Positions 1 through 6,236 of a stretch of DNA of 9,386 nucleotides are shown one piece after another. Every line of letters begins with the position of its first letter. The first letter of the stretch is position 1. Below the pieces are notes generated by a model. That model was given only the letters and a program-made list of their open reading frames with translations, did not search any database and was not told the DNA's origin. The stretch is from Thermoproteus sp. UBA157 (GTDB lineage Archaea > Thermoproteota > Thermoprotei > Thermoproteales > Thermoproteaceae): positions 1-9,386 of the forward strand of contig DANS01000033.1 in NCBI GenBank assembly GCA_002497345.1, written 5' to 3'. The position numbers and the translations under genes are program-made.

Positions 1-71
1 CCCCTCGCGGGGACGGGATGTCCTGCCCTAGGCCTCGAGGCCCGCGCCTTGGGCCGCTCGGCAACCCCGGC
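1..71 (-). tRNA. tRNA-Ser, probably anticodon CGA, with intron (partial, cut by window edge)
   Basis: Read on the minus strand from 71, the sequence has acceptor GCCGGGG, TT, a D arm (GCCG and AGGC around AGCGGCCCA), an anticodon-stem strand CGGG, and a class II variable arm CCCC-GCGA-GGGG that ends exactly at base 1. The T arm and 3' acceptor lie outside the window. The acceptor and long variable arm fit tRNA-Ser. The anticodon stem closes (CGGG with CCCG) only if about 14 nt are removed. The reading that gives a normal serine loop, CTCGAGA, places the intron at 20-33, canonical position 37/38. The resulting bulge-helix-bulge is imperfect (central pairs C-G, U-G, C x A, G-C, and a C x U at 31-39), so the exact splice sites and the CGA assignment are less certain than the tRNA itself. 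Confidence 0.75.
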
Positions 72-90
72 TGTCTCGGCTACGCCGTAT

Positions 91-103
91 GTATTTAACT
101 TTT
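91..103 (-). promoter_or_regulatory. TATA box for tRNA-Ser
   Basis: On the minus strand this reads AAAAGTTAAATAC, an AT-rich element 20-32 nt upstream of the tRNA-Ser 5' end in otherwise GC-rich DNA. This is the normal spacing of an archaeal TATA box. A purine-rich stretch just upstream could serve as a BRE. Confidence 0.6.
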
Positions 104-121
104 TCCTCGCGATTCCTCGCG
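103..121. repeat. Tandem 9-nt direct repeat at the tRNA-Ser promoter
   Basis: TTCCTCGCG occurs at 103-111 and again at 113-121, a 10-bp period of about one helical turn. It abuts the upstream side of the tRNA-Ser TATA box. Two same-face copies next to a promoter could be a protein-binding site, but chance in GC-rich DNA is possible. Confidence 0.4.
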
Positions 122-122
122 C

Positions 123-174
123 CGGGCCCGCCACGTCGGCGATCGCCGATTCCGCGCCGCAAGACGTGGGCCCG
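123..174. repeat. Large imperfect inverted repeat with inner 14-nt palindrome
   Basis: CGGGCCC (123-129) plus CACGT (132-136) can pair with ACGTGGGCCCG (164-174), giving an 11-bp stem with a 3-nt bulge. Inside the loop, TCGGCGATCGCCGA (136-149) is a perfect 14-nt palindrome. The element fills the spacer between the divergent tRNA-Ser and tRNA-Lys promoters. It could be a structured RNA, a DNA cruciform or a protein site. No known RNA family was recognised. Confidence 0.4.
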
Positions 175-214
175 CGGCGTTCGGCGCCCGGGGCTCCGGA
201 GCGCGGCAGCTCCA

Positions 215-226
215 AAATTTTTAAAA
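215..226 (+). promoter_or_regulatory. TATA box for tRNA-Lys
   Basis: An AT-rich block (AAATTTTTAAAA) sits 21-32 nt upstream of the tRNA-Lys 5' end at 247, within GC-rich sequence. This is the expected archaeal TATA position. Confidence 0.65.
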
Positions 227-246
227 CCCCTGCGTACCTCAACCCA

Positions 247-336
247 GGGCCCGTAGCTCAGCCTGGTAGAGCGGCGGAGGTCTCGCCGCCGTAGCTCTTA
301 ACCCGTAGGTCGTGGGTTCGAATCCCACCGGGCCCG
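247..336 (+). tRNA. tRNA-Lys(CUU) with a 16-nt intron at 30/31
   Basis: Acceptor GGGCCCG (247-253) pairs with CGGGCCC (329-335), the discriminator is G336, and CCA is not encoded. The D arm is GCTC/GAGC, the T arm GTGGG-TTCGAAT-CCCAC, and the variable loop AGGTC. The anticodon loop CTCTTAA (295-301) gives anticodon CTT (lysine). The 5' anticodon strand is interrupted: GCGG (274-277) is followed by a 16-nt intron (278-293), then G294. The bulge-helix-bulge is perfect: outer helix GAG/CTC, central helix CGGC/GCCG, 3-nt bulges GGA and TAG, and a 2-bp inner helix with a 5-nt loop. The spliced product is 74 nt with a G-U plus four Watson-Crick pairs in the anticodon stem. Position 30/31 is noncanonical but known among Thermoproteales tRNA introns. 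Confidence 0.95.
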
Positions 337-339
337 CCT

Positions 340-727
340 TGTTTCCGCTTGCCTTTACCCCGTCAACTTAAAGGGCTCGAGGAGCCGCTTGGATCCTTGC
401 TCCTCCCATTTGTAGTCCCCGAAGGCCGAGTATCCTATACGCCTCATCTATGCTTACTATTTTTCTCGGGCTCTCTGCCTTTATGCGACCAGAAGCGTTT
501 TCGCCGTCATATCCAAGAGATCTTAGACACCTCGACTCCGCCGTAGAATTAGCGCCCGTCCACGACGACCTTTGAAGCCCCAGCTCGAGCGCTTGGCCCC
601 CCGTCTTCTCCCACGGCTTCGGCGAGATGCGGTAGCCTGCGGGATCTCGATCGCGGAATAGCCCCCTCCAAGTACTCCGTAAAGGAGCGCCACGAGCCGA
701 GGCGCCTCGCCCCTCCCTGGCCACGAT
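340..727. other. Gene-poor stretch, possible coding remnants
   Basis: I see no intact gene here. Open frames exist on both strands but have poor starts and compositions that read as shadows. On the minus strand some short segments look protein-like in different frames. Examples are a segment ending in FGDYKWEEQGSKRLLEPF just before a stop near 358, and one containing FTEYLEGAIPRSR around 640-690. Together with the broken frame immediately upstream on the same strand (728-1170), this fits decayed minus-strand coding sequence, but no family was recognised. No RNA gene or clear promoter was found. Confidence 0.3.
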
Positions 728-1170
728 CTAGGCCGCCATCGAGAGGAGACCTTTGCGCGTGTTGGGCCCCTCCGAATAGGCCTCTTGTACGACCGCCCTC
801 CCGGCCGTCCTCAGCGCTCCCGCGATCTCCTCCAGAGGGGGGTCACCTCGGCGAGACGGCCGATCGCGGCGCATTTAGCGGCTCCTCTCTTGATCGCATC
901 GTTAGACCCGCATCAGGCGGCGCGACGCCTTAAGGCCTCCAAGTCTGAGAATATCGGCGAGACGCCCCTCTGGAGGGCGGCGCGGAGAGGGCGAATCCGT
1001 TCAAGAGCCAAGCGATTCTACGTACCTTCCTCCGGCTGCAGGGAGGGGGCGAAATAAGGCGGCATTTCCTCGAACACAGCAACTCCGGCGGCACTCAGCC
1101 TATACATCGCCTCGATCGAGGCGTCGGAAGCGCCGCTAACCGCACTAATGCCTCTCGAGGGACGCCTAGA
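728..1170 (-). pseudogene. Probable decayed gene, family not recognised
   Basis: On the minus strand, one frame starting just downstream of the regulator gene reads as plausible protein (about 50 aa, including SIEAMYRLSAAGVAVFEEM). It is broken by TAG at 1018-1020, continues in frame for 34 aa (including ERIRPLRAALQRGVSPIF), and is broken again by TGA at 913-915. It then continues (NDAIKRGAAKCAAIGRLAEV) to a run of six C (plus-strand G at 837-842). There, a 1-nt change of frame gives a further coherent segment (LEEIAGALRTAGRAVVQEAY) up to TAG at 728-730. The total length, 443 nt, is one base short of a whole number of codons. There is no start codon at the 5' end, so the N-terminus is also lost. 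I could not name the family. Sequencing error in the C run is possible but would not explain the two stops. Confidence 0.45.
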
Positions 1171-1627
1171 TCAGCTCGACCACCTTCCTCAAGGCCTTTT
1201 TGAAGATCTTGTGGACCGCGACTTTGGACCTAGAGTTGAAACGCGCTATATCGGCTATGCTGCTCCCGTTGGCCAACGCCGATAGGATCTCCCTCTGCTT
1301 CTTCGTCAACACCAAAGAGGTATGCCTGAGCTCCTCCACAGATATCACCTGCTCCTCGTATTGCCTCAATATGGCTCTAGCCGTCCGCGTGTCCGCCACG
1401 ACTATTTTTATTACTCCATTATGTATCGTAGGCGTCCCGCGGACGTACGTGCTGGAGACTAATTTGTAGAACACGCAGTCCTCGCACCTTTTGGATACCA
1501 CGACGGGCCCTCTGCTCGTGAGCACTAGATGGCGCACGACGCCGTTTTCCACCTTGAAGCCTAGATGCGCCTCGGCGTCGTGAGGCACCGCGTCACACGC
1601 CTTAAGGTGGACGCGGAGAAACCTCAT
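1166..1627 (-). CDS. Bat-like helix-turn-helix transcriptional regulator
   Basis: A 153-aa cytoplasmic protein. The C-terminal third (about residues 106-150) begins LTKKQREILSALANG and has the layout of an HTH_10 (bacterio-opsin activator type) or LuxR-like helix-turn-helix. The N-terminal part is a small alpha/beta sensor-like domain with C11, a CxxC pair (C48, C51) and nearby histidines (H16, H21), which could bind a metal or heme or sense redox state; that role is inference. This domain order is common in small crenarchaeal regulators. The ATG at 1627 has a TATA-like element 21-31 nt upstream and almost no leader, supporting a leaderless start. It is divergent from the NO reductase gene, whose true start lies 86 nt away, so the likely role is control of norB and of its own gene. 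The ligand is unknown. Confidence 0.75.
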   Translation of the reverse strand: MRFLRVHLKACDAVPHDAEAHLGFKVENGVVRHLVLTSRGPVVVSKRCEDCVFYKLVSSTYVRGTPTIHNGVIKIVVADTRTARAILRQYEEQVISVEELRHTSLVLTKKQREILSALANGSSIADIARFNSRSKVAVHKIFKKALRKVVELI

Positions 1628-1647
1628 GGCTGTTATCGTCTGGTTGC

Positions 1648-1658
1648 TTAAAAATATT
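1648..1658 (-). promoter_or_regulatory. TATA box for the HTH regulator
   Basis: On the minus strand this reads AATATTTTTAA, 21-31 nt upstream of the regulator's ATG at 1627. The spacing fits a leaderless archaeal transcript. Confidence 0.65.
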
Positions 1659-1659
1659 C

Positions 1660-1678
1660 AGGTTCACAGGGTTAACCT
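1660..1678. promoter_or_regulatory. Candidate operator between divergent promoters
   Basis: AGGTTCACAGGGTTAACCT contains an inverted repeat (AGGTT and AACCT) and an inner perfect palindrome GGTTAACC (1670-1677). GGTT also occurs as a direct repeat 9 bp apart. It lies exactly between the TATA box of the regulator and that of norB. A regulator bound here could control both promoters. This is positional inference; no known consensus was matched. Confidence 0.4.
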
Positions 1679-1682
1679 CAAG

Positions 1683-1692
1683 CCATATTTTT
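1683..1692 (+). promoter_or_regulatory. TATA box for norB
   Basis: CCATATTTTT precedes the chosen norB ATG (1713) by 21-30 nt, the distance expected for a leaderless archaeal gene. It supports that ATG over the in-frame ATG at 1626, which lies upstream of this box. Confidence 0.6.
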
Positions 1693-1712
1693 GCCGAAAG
1701 CACATTCAAGAC

Positions 1713-3866
1713 ATGCCTAATGGGAAAAGCATTTGGCCCACCGTGGTTTTGGCGGCCACGATCTTCGTATACGTGGCCTACGCCGTAATGGCCTACTACA
1801 CGTTCACTCACATACCGCCGATACCTAACGAGGTGGTAACTCCGAACGGAACTGTTTTATTTACAGGGAAGGACGTAATTAGGGGCAAGTACTACTTCCA
1901 GAAGTACGGCTTAATGGACTACGGCTCAGTGCTCGGCATGGGCGGCTACTTCGGCATAGACTTCACATCGTATACCTTGAGGATCTTGGAGGACGCGGCG
2001 GCGCATAGCCTCGGCTTCGACGCAGTGCCGCAGAACAACGCCACGGCCATGGCCGCCATAAGGGCGGCCTTGTTGCCAGACCCCGACGGCAACAAGGTGG
2101 TCGTAAGCGACATCTTCGCGCAAGGTTTCTACAACGCGGTGAGCTACTACGAGAAGATGCTGGGCCCCGACTCGGCCCAATACAGGCTGAAGCCCGACCT
2201 CATAACCAACGCCACGATCGTGAAGGACTTGACGGCGTATTTCACGTGGACTGCCCTCATAGCGCTCGAGAACTACACCAACGGCTTCCCCTACACCCCC
2301 GGCATCTTGACGCCGACCAACAACGTTTTCTACGCCTCCTGGGGCATGGTTATCTCTATACTGCTCATAGTAATGCCCATGGCCGCCTACGTGTTGATCA
2401 AATTCCTCGACTATTGGCGCGACCCCAGAGCGCCTATCCAGTTGCCTCCGCCCAATGAGGCGCAGCGCGCCACTCTGTGGGCCTTCGCCCTCTTCGGGAT
2501 AGCCCTGGGCGTCCAAGGCCTCCTCGGCGGATACACGATGCACTTATACACGGAGCCGACGCTCTACGGCGTTAACCTCTTGTCCATATTGCCCTTCAAC
2601 GTCTCCCGCGCCTTGCACTACAACTTAGCCGTCCTCTGGATAGCGTTGACCTGGGCCGCCTTTTCGCTCTTCGTCCTGCCATACTTCGGCCTCAACTTGT
2701 CGAAGAGGCAAGTCGTGGCCGTTCTGGCGCTCGGAGTCTTCGTGGCGCTCGGGGACCTCTTCGGCATATGGCTGAGCTACTTGGGCTATATACCATCCCC
2801 CTGGTGGTTCATAGTGGGAAGCCAAGGCAGAGACGTGATAGATCAAGGAACGCTCTGGCTGTTGCTCCTCACGGCGGCGTTGGGCTACCTCTCATACCTC
2901 TGGTACAAGGCCTCCAAGACGGCGCCGGACGCGCTGAAGCCTTTCGCCAAGATATTGGCCATAGCCATAGCGGGCACAGCCGCGGGCACCTTCATAGGGG
3001 CGCTCCCCATCGTGGCCCCGTGGCCGAACTTCCAAGTCGACGAGTACTTCAGATGGATGACCATACACGCCTACGTCGAGGGCTTCTGGCCGCCCATAGT
3101 GGTCACCGTCGTCGCGCTGCTGCTGATGATTGCAGGGCTCGTTCCCCAGAGGCTCGCCTTGGCAGTGGTCGGGCTGGACGCCACGAGCGAGATAATAACT
3201 GGCATGATAGGGACGGCCCATCACTACTACTTCACCGGGCTTCCGGCGTTTTGGATGTACGTGGGGGCGATATTCAGCGTCCTCGAGGCGGTGCCGCTCG
3301 GCTTCATGATAATATACGCCATAGTCTTGTGGAGGAGGGGAGAGGTGAGGACCGAGTTCCAGAAGACCTTGGTCACGTACGCCCTAGTCGCCGGCATTGG
3401 CGGCGGGCTCGGCGTGGTGCTCTTCGGCGCCGCGTTTATAAACGCCCCTATATTTAACTACTTCCTGCACGACGCCCAGAGCACCATGGCGCACGCCCAC
3501 GCCGCGTTTCCGCTAGCCTATGGAGTGCCCAGCATATTGATGTGGGTCGTCGCCTTCTACCTATCCGGGAAGTTCACCGATAGGGAGCTGAAGTACATGA
3601 GGTGGGCCGCCGTGATCATCGGCGTGGGCTTCTATTTGCAGGTCTTGCTGACGCTGGCGCCGTTAGCCGTGTTGCAACTACAGCAGGAGCTGGCCAAGGG
3701 CTATTGGTTCATAAAGACGTTGGTCACGCCGTCAGGCGCCCCGGGCTTTTGGCAGGAGCCCGTCGTGGACGAGGTGGTATGGCTTAGGTTGATCGGCGAT
3801 CTCGTGGCCGCCGTAGGCTTCGCCATAGTCATATTCGGCATGCTCGCGAAGCTCTTGAAGAGGTAA
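1713..3866 (+). CDS. norB: Quinol-dependent nitric oxide reductase (qNorB type)
   Basis: This integral membrane heme-copper family enzyme reduces 2 NO to N2O with electrons from (mena)quinol. From the ATG at 1713 it has 717 residues, near the usual single-subunit qNOR length, with one N-terminal TM, a periplasmic cytochrome c-like fold without heme motif, and about 12-13 further TMs. Family signatures are YGLMDYGSVLG near the N-terminus and WRDPRAPIQLPPPNEAQ before the catalytic core. Visible ligands are H302 (ALHYN) and H594/H596 (HAHAAF) for the hemes, and H452 and H503/H504 (GTAHHYY) with E456 (HAYVEG) for non-heme Fe. The glutamate of SVLEAVPL is also present. Position +8 from H452 is proline, where bacterial cNOR/qNOR usually carry a second glutamate. 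An upstream in-frame ATG (1626) would overlap the regulator's start and the promoters, so it was rejected. The 3' end overlaps the convergent VWA gene by 135 bp. Confidence 0.92.
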   Translation: MPNGKSIWPTVVLAATIFVYVAYAVMAYYTFTHIPPIPNEVVTPNGTVLFTGKDVIRGKYYFQKYGLMDYGSVLGMGGYFGIDFTSYTLRILEDAAAHSLGFDAVPQNNATAMAAIRAALLPDPDGNKVVVSDIFAQGFYNAVSYYEKMLGPDSAQYRLKPDLITNATIVKDLTAYFTWTALIALENYTNGFPYTPGILTPTNNVFYASWGMVISILLIVMPMAAYVLIKFLDYWRDPRAPIQLPPPNEAQRATLWAFALFGIALGVQGLLGGYTMHLYTEPTLYGVNLLSILPFNVSRALHYNLAVLWIALTWAAFSLFVLPYFGLNLSKRQVVAVLALGVFVALGDLFGIWLSYLGYIPSPWWFIVGSQGRDVIDQGTLWLLLLTAALGYLSYLWYKASKTAPDALKPFAKILAIAIAGTAAGTFIGALPIVAPWPNFQVDEYFRWMTIHAYVEGFWPPIVVTVVALLLMIAGLVPQRLALAVVGLDATSEIITGMIGTAHHYYFTGLPAFWMYVGAIFSVLEAVPLGFMIIYAIVLWRRGEVRTEFQKTLVTYALVAGIGGGLGVVLFGAAFINAPIFNYFLHDAQSTMAHAHAAFPLAYGVPSILMWVVAFYLSGKFTDRELKYMRWAAVIIGVGFYLQVLLTLAPLAVLQLQQELAKGYWFIKTLVTPSGAPGFWQEPVVDEVVWLRLIGDLVAAVGFAIVIFGMLAKLLKR

Positions 3867-5051
3867 CGAGGCCAGAACGTCCCTGAACCTCACGCCTTTT
3901 ACCTCTTTCCTCCCCACTAGGTACATCTCCACGTCTGTGAACGCCTCTTTCGCCCTCTCGAATACAGCTGCGTCGAGCGAATCGTCCTCGCCGTCTGTTA
4001 TCACGATGAGCCGGTACCTACGACGGCCTAGGCGCGCGACCTCCTCGGCCGCCGCGGAGATCGCCTTGGATATGCTCGTGCCGCCGGACGGCGCCACTCT
4101 GAGCAACAACTCCATCACGTCCTCGGCCTCGGGCTTGTGCACGTCCACGTCGAATAGACGCAACAAGGAGCCCTTAGATCTACGCCAGAGCGCTATGGCT
4201 AAAGCCGCTGCGATCGATATACGTCTGACCCCCAGCCCAGGAACCACGTTGTACATGGAGCCCGATTTGTCGAGCAGAATATAGAGGGGAGGTCTCCTGT
4301 TCATGGAGTAGAGCTTTGCCGAAAGCGTCGAGGTTGCCAACTTGTAGGCGAATAGGGCGCGCGCCGCGTTGTAGAGCGCCTTCGTGGCGCTCGTGGCTTT
4401 CCTCAACGCCGACACAGAGCCGTACCTCACCCCGTCGATAGATATCGCGCCCACGCCGTCGCCCTCGTCGGGGTCCTCCACGCCTATTTTTGAGGCGAGG
4501 TCCGCCACGTCAGCGATTACATCGGCCAGCCTCACCCTGGCTGGGTCTGCCGCTACGGATATGGCCAACGAGGCGGGATCGCCGGACCTCCCCGTCCCCA
4601 GCACCTCGGCCAGCTTCTTGAGCGACGCGTATAGTCTCTCCGCCTCGGCCGGATCGCCCATGAGGCGCCTTATGTTCCTCAAGGCCTCGGACCATTTGAG
4701 CCAAAGCCCCCTCCCGAGCCAGAACCTCCCGCGCCCTGCCTCGAGCGAGTCCAAGAACGCTTGGTAGGCCCTCAAAAGGCGTACGGCCGCTTCACGGGAG
4801 GCCCTCGGGTTGAGGCGACACATGGGCCCCAGCGTTTTGTAGTAGTTCGACTCTGCGTACGTCTTGACGAAGCGGGCCCAGACCTCGTTCGAGGCCCTTC
4901 CGCCGAAGATGGGGCTTCTGTAGTGCAGATAGAATGCGTCGATTGCCTCCTCCTCCCCGACGTATTTGGCCGAGGGGAGCCGCCTCAACACGTCCCTCGC
5001 TCTGATCTTGGCGAGCGGGTCGTCGTAATCGACGTTTAGCAGAAGGCCCAT
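3732..5051 (-). CDS. CoxE/NorD-like VWA-domain protein
   Basis: A 439-aa soluble protein. A helical N-terminal part (about 1-250) is followed by a von Willebrand A domain (about 255-400) with an intact MIDAS: DKSGS (D261, S263, S265), GGTS, and ITDGED (D353). The VWA_CoxE/NorD/ViaA proteins work with MoxR AAA+ ATPases to mature or insert cofactors. NorD is needed for active NO reductase in denitrifying bacteria. Proximity to norB suggests a similar role, but no MoxR/NorQ ATPase gene lies in this window. The ATG at 5051 was chosen because a TTAAAT element lies about 19-24 nt upstream and it opens a typical soluble N-terminus. A longer frame to 5132 would run into the divergent permease gene. 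The last 44 residues are encoded antisense to the end of norB and look like an overprinted tail. Confidence 0.8.
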   Translation of the reverse strand: MGLLLNVDYDDPLAKIRARDVLRRLPSAKYVGEEEAIDAFYLHYRSPIFGGRASNEVWARFVKTYAESNYYKTLGPMCRLNPRASREAAVRLLRAYQAFLDSLEAGRGRFWLGRGLWLKWSEALRNIRRLMGDPAEAERLYASLKKLAEVLGTGRSGDPASLAISVAADPARVRLADVIADVADLASKIGVEDPDEGDGVGAISIDGVRYGSVSALRKATSATKALYNAARALFAYKLATSTLSAKLYSMNRRPPLYILLDKSGSMYNVVPGLGVRRISIAAALAIALWRRSKGSLLRLFDVDVHKPEAEDVMELLLRVAPSGGTSISKAISAAAEEVARLGRRRYRLIVITDGEDDSLDAAVFERAKEAFTDVEMYLVGRKEVKGVRFRDVLASLPLQELREHAEYDYGEAYGGHEIADQPKPYHLVHDGLLPKARGA

Positions 5052-5076
5052 GTTAATAAAGAACCGGCCATTTAAC
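5052..5076. promoter_or_regulatory. Overlapping divergent promoters for VWA and MFS genes
   Basis: TTAATAAAG (5052-5060) is 20-28 nt before a GTG at 5080 on the plus strand. ATTTAACG (5069-5076; CGTTAAAT on the minus strand) is about 19-25 nt before the ATG at 5051 on the minus strand. Each box lies inside the other gene's promoter, so transcription of the two genes is probably mutually exclusive or co-regulated. Confidence 0.45.
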
Positions 5077-5079
5077 GTA

Positions 5080-6201
5080 GTGCTCGGCAGATCCAAGCAT
5101 TTGCTGATAGGGTTTATCGCGATGTGCTTCAATTCCCTTTATCAGTACACGTGGAACGTGCTGGCGCCTCTTCTGGGCAGAGAGCTCGGCGTGGGCGCGG
5201 TGCTCGCGGCGACCGGCTTCTCGATCTACGTCGTGGCGTCCACTTTGGCCCAGCCGTTCGGGGGAGGGCTGGCAGACGTCAAGGGGCCGAGGGCCGTGGG
5301 GATCGCGGCGGCTCTCCTATCGGCGTTGGGCTTCTTGGGAGCTGCCTTGGCGCCCAATCTGTCGGTCCTCTATACCTTCTGGGCCCTCGGCAGCGTAGGC
5401 GAGGGGGTCCTCTACGGAATAGCCTTCAACTTAGCCGTTAAGTGGTACAGAGACAACATGGGGTTGGCCACGGGGCTCGTGTCCTTGGGCTTCGGCCTCG
5501 GCTCCGCCATCGCCAACCCCATCATAGCGGCTATCGGAGACTTCAAGACGGCGGCGTTGTCCATAGGCTTGGTCGAGGCGGCCGCTCTGCCGGCCCTCAT
5601 GGCCCTCGCCGATTACCCCGCAGGGCTTGCGGGGAGGACCCCGCTGCAGATGGCCAGAGACGCGAGGTTCTGGCTTTTGTACGCGTCGTATGCCCTCGGC
5701 TCCGTCCCCCTCTTGACGCTGGCGTCCTCGTTGCATCTGCTGAGCTCCGGGCGGGAGCTAGTCGTCTTGGCCTCTATATATCCGCTCGCGGTCGGCCTGG
5801 CGAGACCCGCCTTGGGATGGCTTGCGGATAGATGGGGCGTCTTCAAGGCGCTATATACCGCGCTCGCCGTTTCGACCTTCGGCATAGTGTTCTTCGCAAT
5901 CGGCGTGCCGATAGTCGGCACGTTGCTGATAGGCCTTTTCGGCGGCTCCCTCATACTCCTCTACTTGAACGCCTCGAGCCGGATATTCGGCGCGAGGTTC
6001 GCGACGGTCAACAACGGAATACTCTACACGGGCAAGGCCGTGGGAGGCGTGTTGGGCAGCTTGGCGTTCAGCTACATATACGAGGCGGCCGGGGGCTCGG
6101 CCGCTGTTCTGTTCGTCTTAGCCTCGTCCATCATCGCCATGGCGATGCTCGCGGCAGTTGGCCGCGGCTGTAAGCGCGCTGAGCTCTTATCTTTAAATTA
6201 A
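5080..6201 (+). CDS. MFS permease, OFA (oxalate/formate antiporter)-like
   Basis: A polytopic inner-membrane protein of 373 aa with about 12 predicted TM segments in two halves. It carries the MFS loop 2-3 motif in the form GGLADVKGPR (about 62-71). The loop opening the second half, TPLQMARDARFWLLY, resembles the OFA subfamily pattern in which a charged stretch precedes RFWLL. Substrate cannot be read from the sequence; OFA members carry small carboxylates. The start is uncertain. The GTG at 5080 keeps TM1 intact and has a TATA element at the right distance. The ATG at 5050 would add 10 residues and overlap the VWA start, and the ATG at 5119 would cut TM1. The gene ends 35 bp before the MscS gene and may be co-transcribed with it. 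Confidence 0.85.
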   Translation: MLGRSKHLLIGFIAMCFNSLYQYTWNVLAPLLGRELGVGAVLAATGFSIYVVASTLAQPFGGGLADVKGPRAVGIAAALLSALGFLGAALAPNLSVLYTFWALGSVGEGVLYGIAFNLAVKWYRDNMGLATGLVSLGFGLGSAIANPIIAAIGDFKTAALSIGLVEAAALPALMALADYPAGLAGRTPLQMARDARFWLLYASYALGSVPLLTLASSLHLLSSGRELVVLASIYPLAVGLARPALGWLADRWGVFKALYTALAVSTFGIVFFAIGVPIVGTLLIGLFGGSLILLYLNASSRIFGARFATVNNGILYTGKAVGGVLGSLAFSYIYEAAGGSAAVLFVLASSIIAMAMLAAVGRGCKRAELLSLN

Positions 6202-6209
6202 TCGTAATC

Positions 6210-6221
6210 CTTTTAGTATTA
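6210..6221 (+). promoter_or_regulatory. Possible TATA box for the MscS gene
   Basis: CTTTTAGTATTA lies 16-27 nt upstream of the ATG at 6237. The match and spacing are mediocre, so read-through from the permease gene is equally possible. Confidence 0.35.
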
Positions 6222-6236
6222 ACTGGGCAACACATC

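Noticed and set aside
49..294. 81-aa open frame on the plus strand
   Set aside because: It spans the end of tRNA-Ser, the spacer and tRNA-Lys, and has no protein-like character.
785..1057. 90-aa open frame on the plus strand
   Set aside because: It is Arg/Pro-rich low-quality translation antisense to the better minus-strand remnant, with no promoter.
1626..1712. 29-residue N-terminal extension of NorB from the ATG at 1626
   Set aside because: It would cover the regulator's start codon, both TATA boxes and the candidate operator. Its sequence does not resemble a NorB N-terminus, while the ATG at 1713 is followed directly by TM1.
2768..3457. 229-aa open frame within norB
   Set aside because: It is an Arg/Gly/His-rich alternative frame of a GC-rich gene. 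norB in its own frame has clear family motifs.
5052..5132. 27-residue N-terminal extension of the VWA protein
   Set aside because: It runs through the divergent permease promoter and start. The ATG at 5051 has a promoter at suitable distance.
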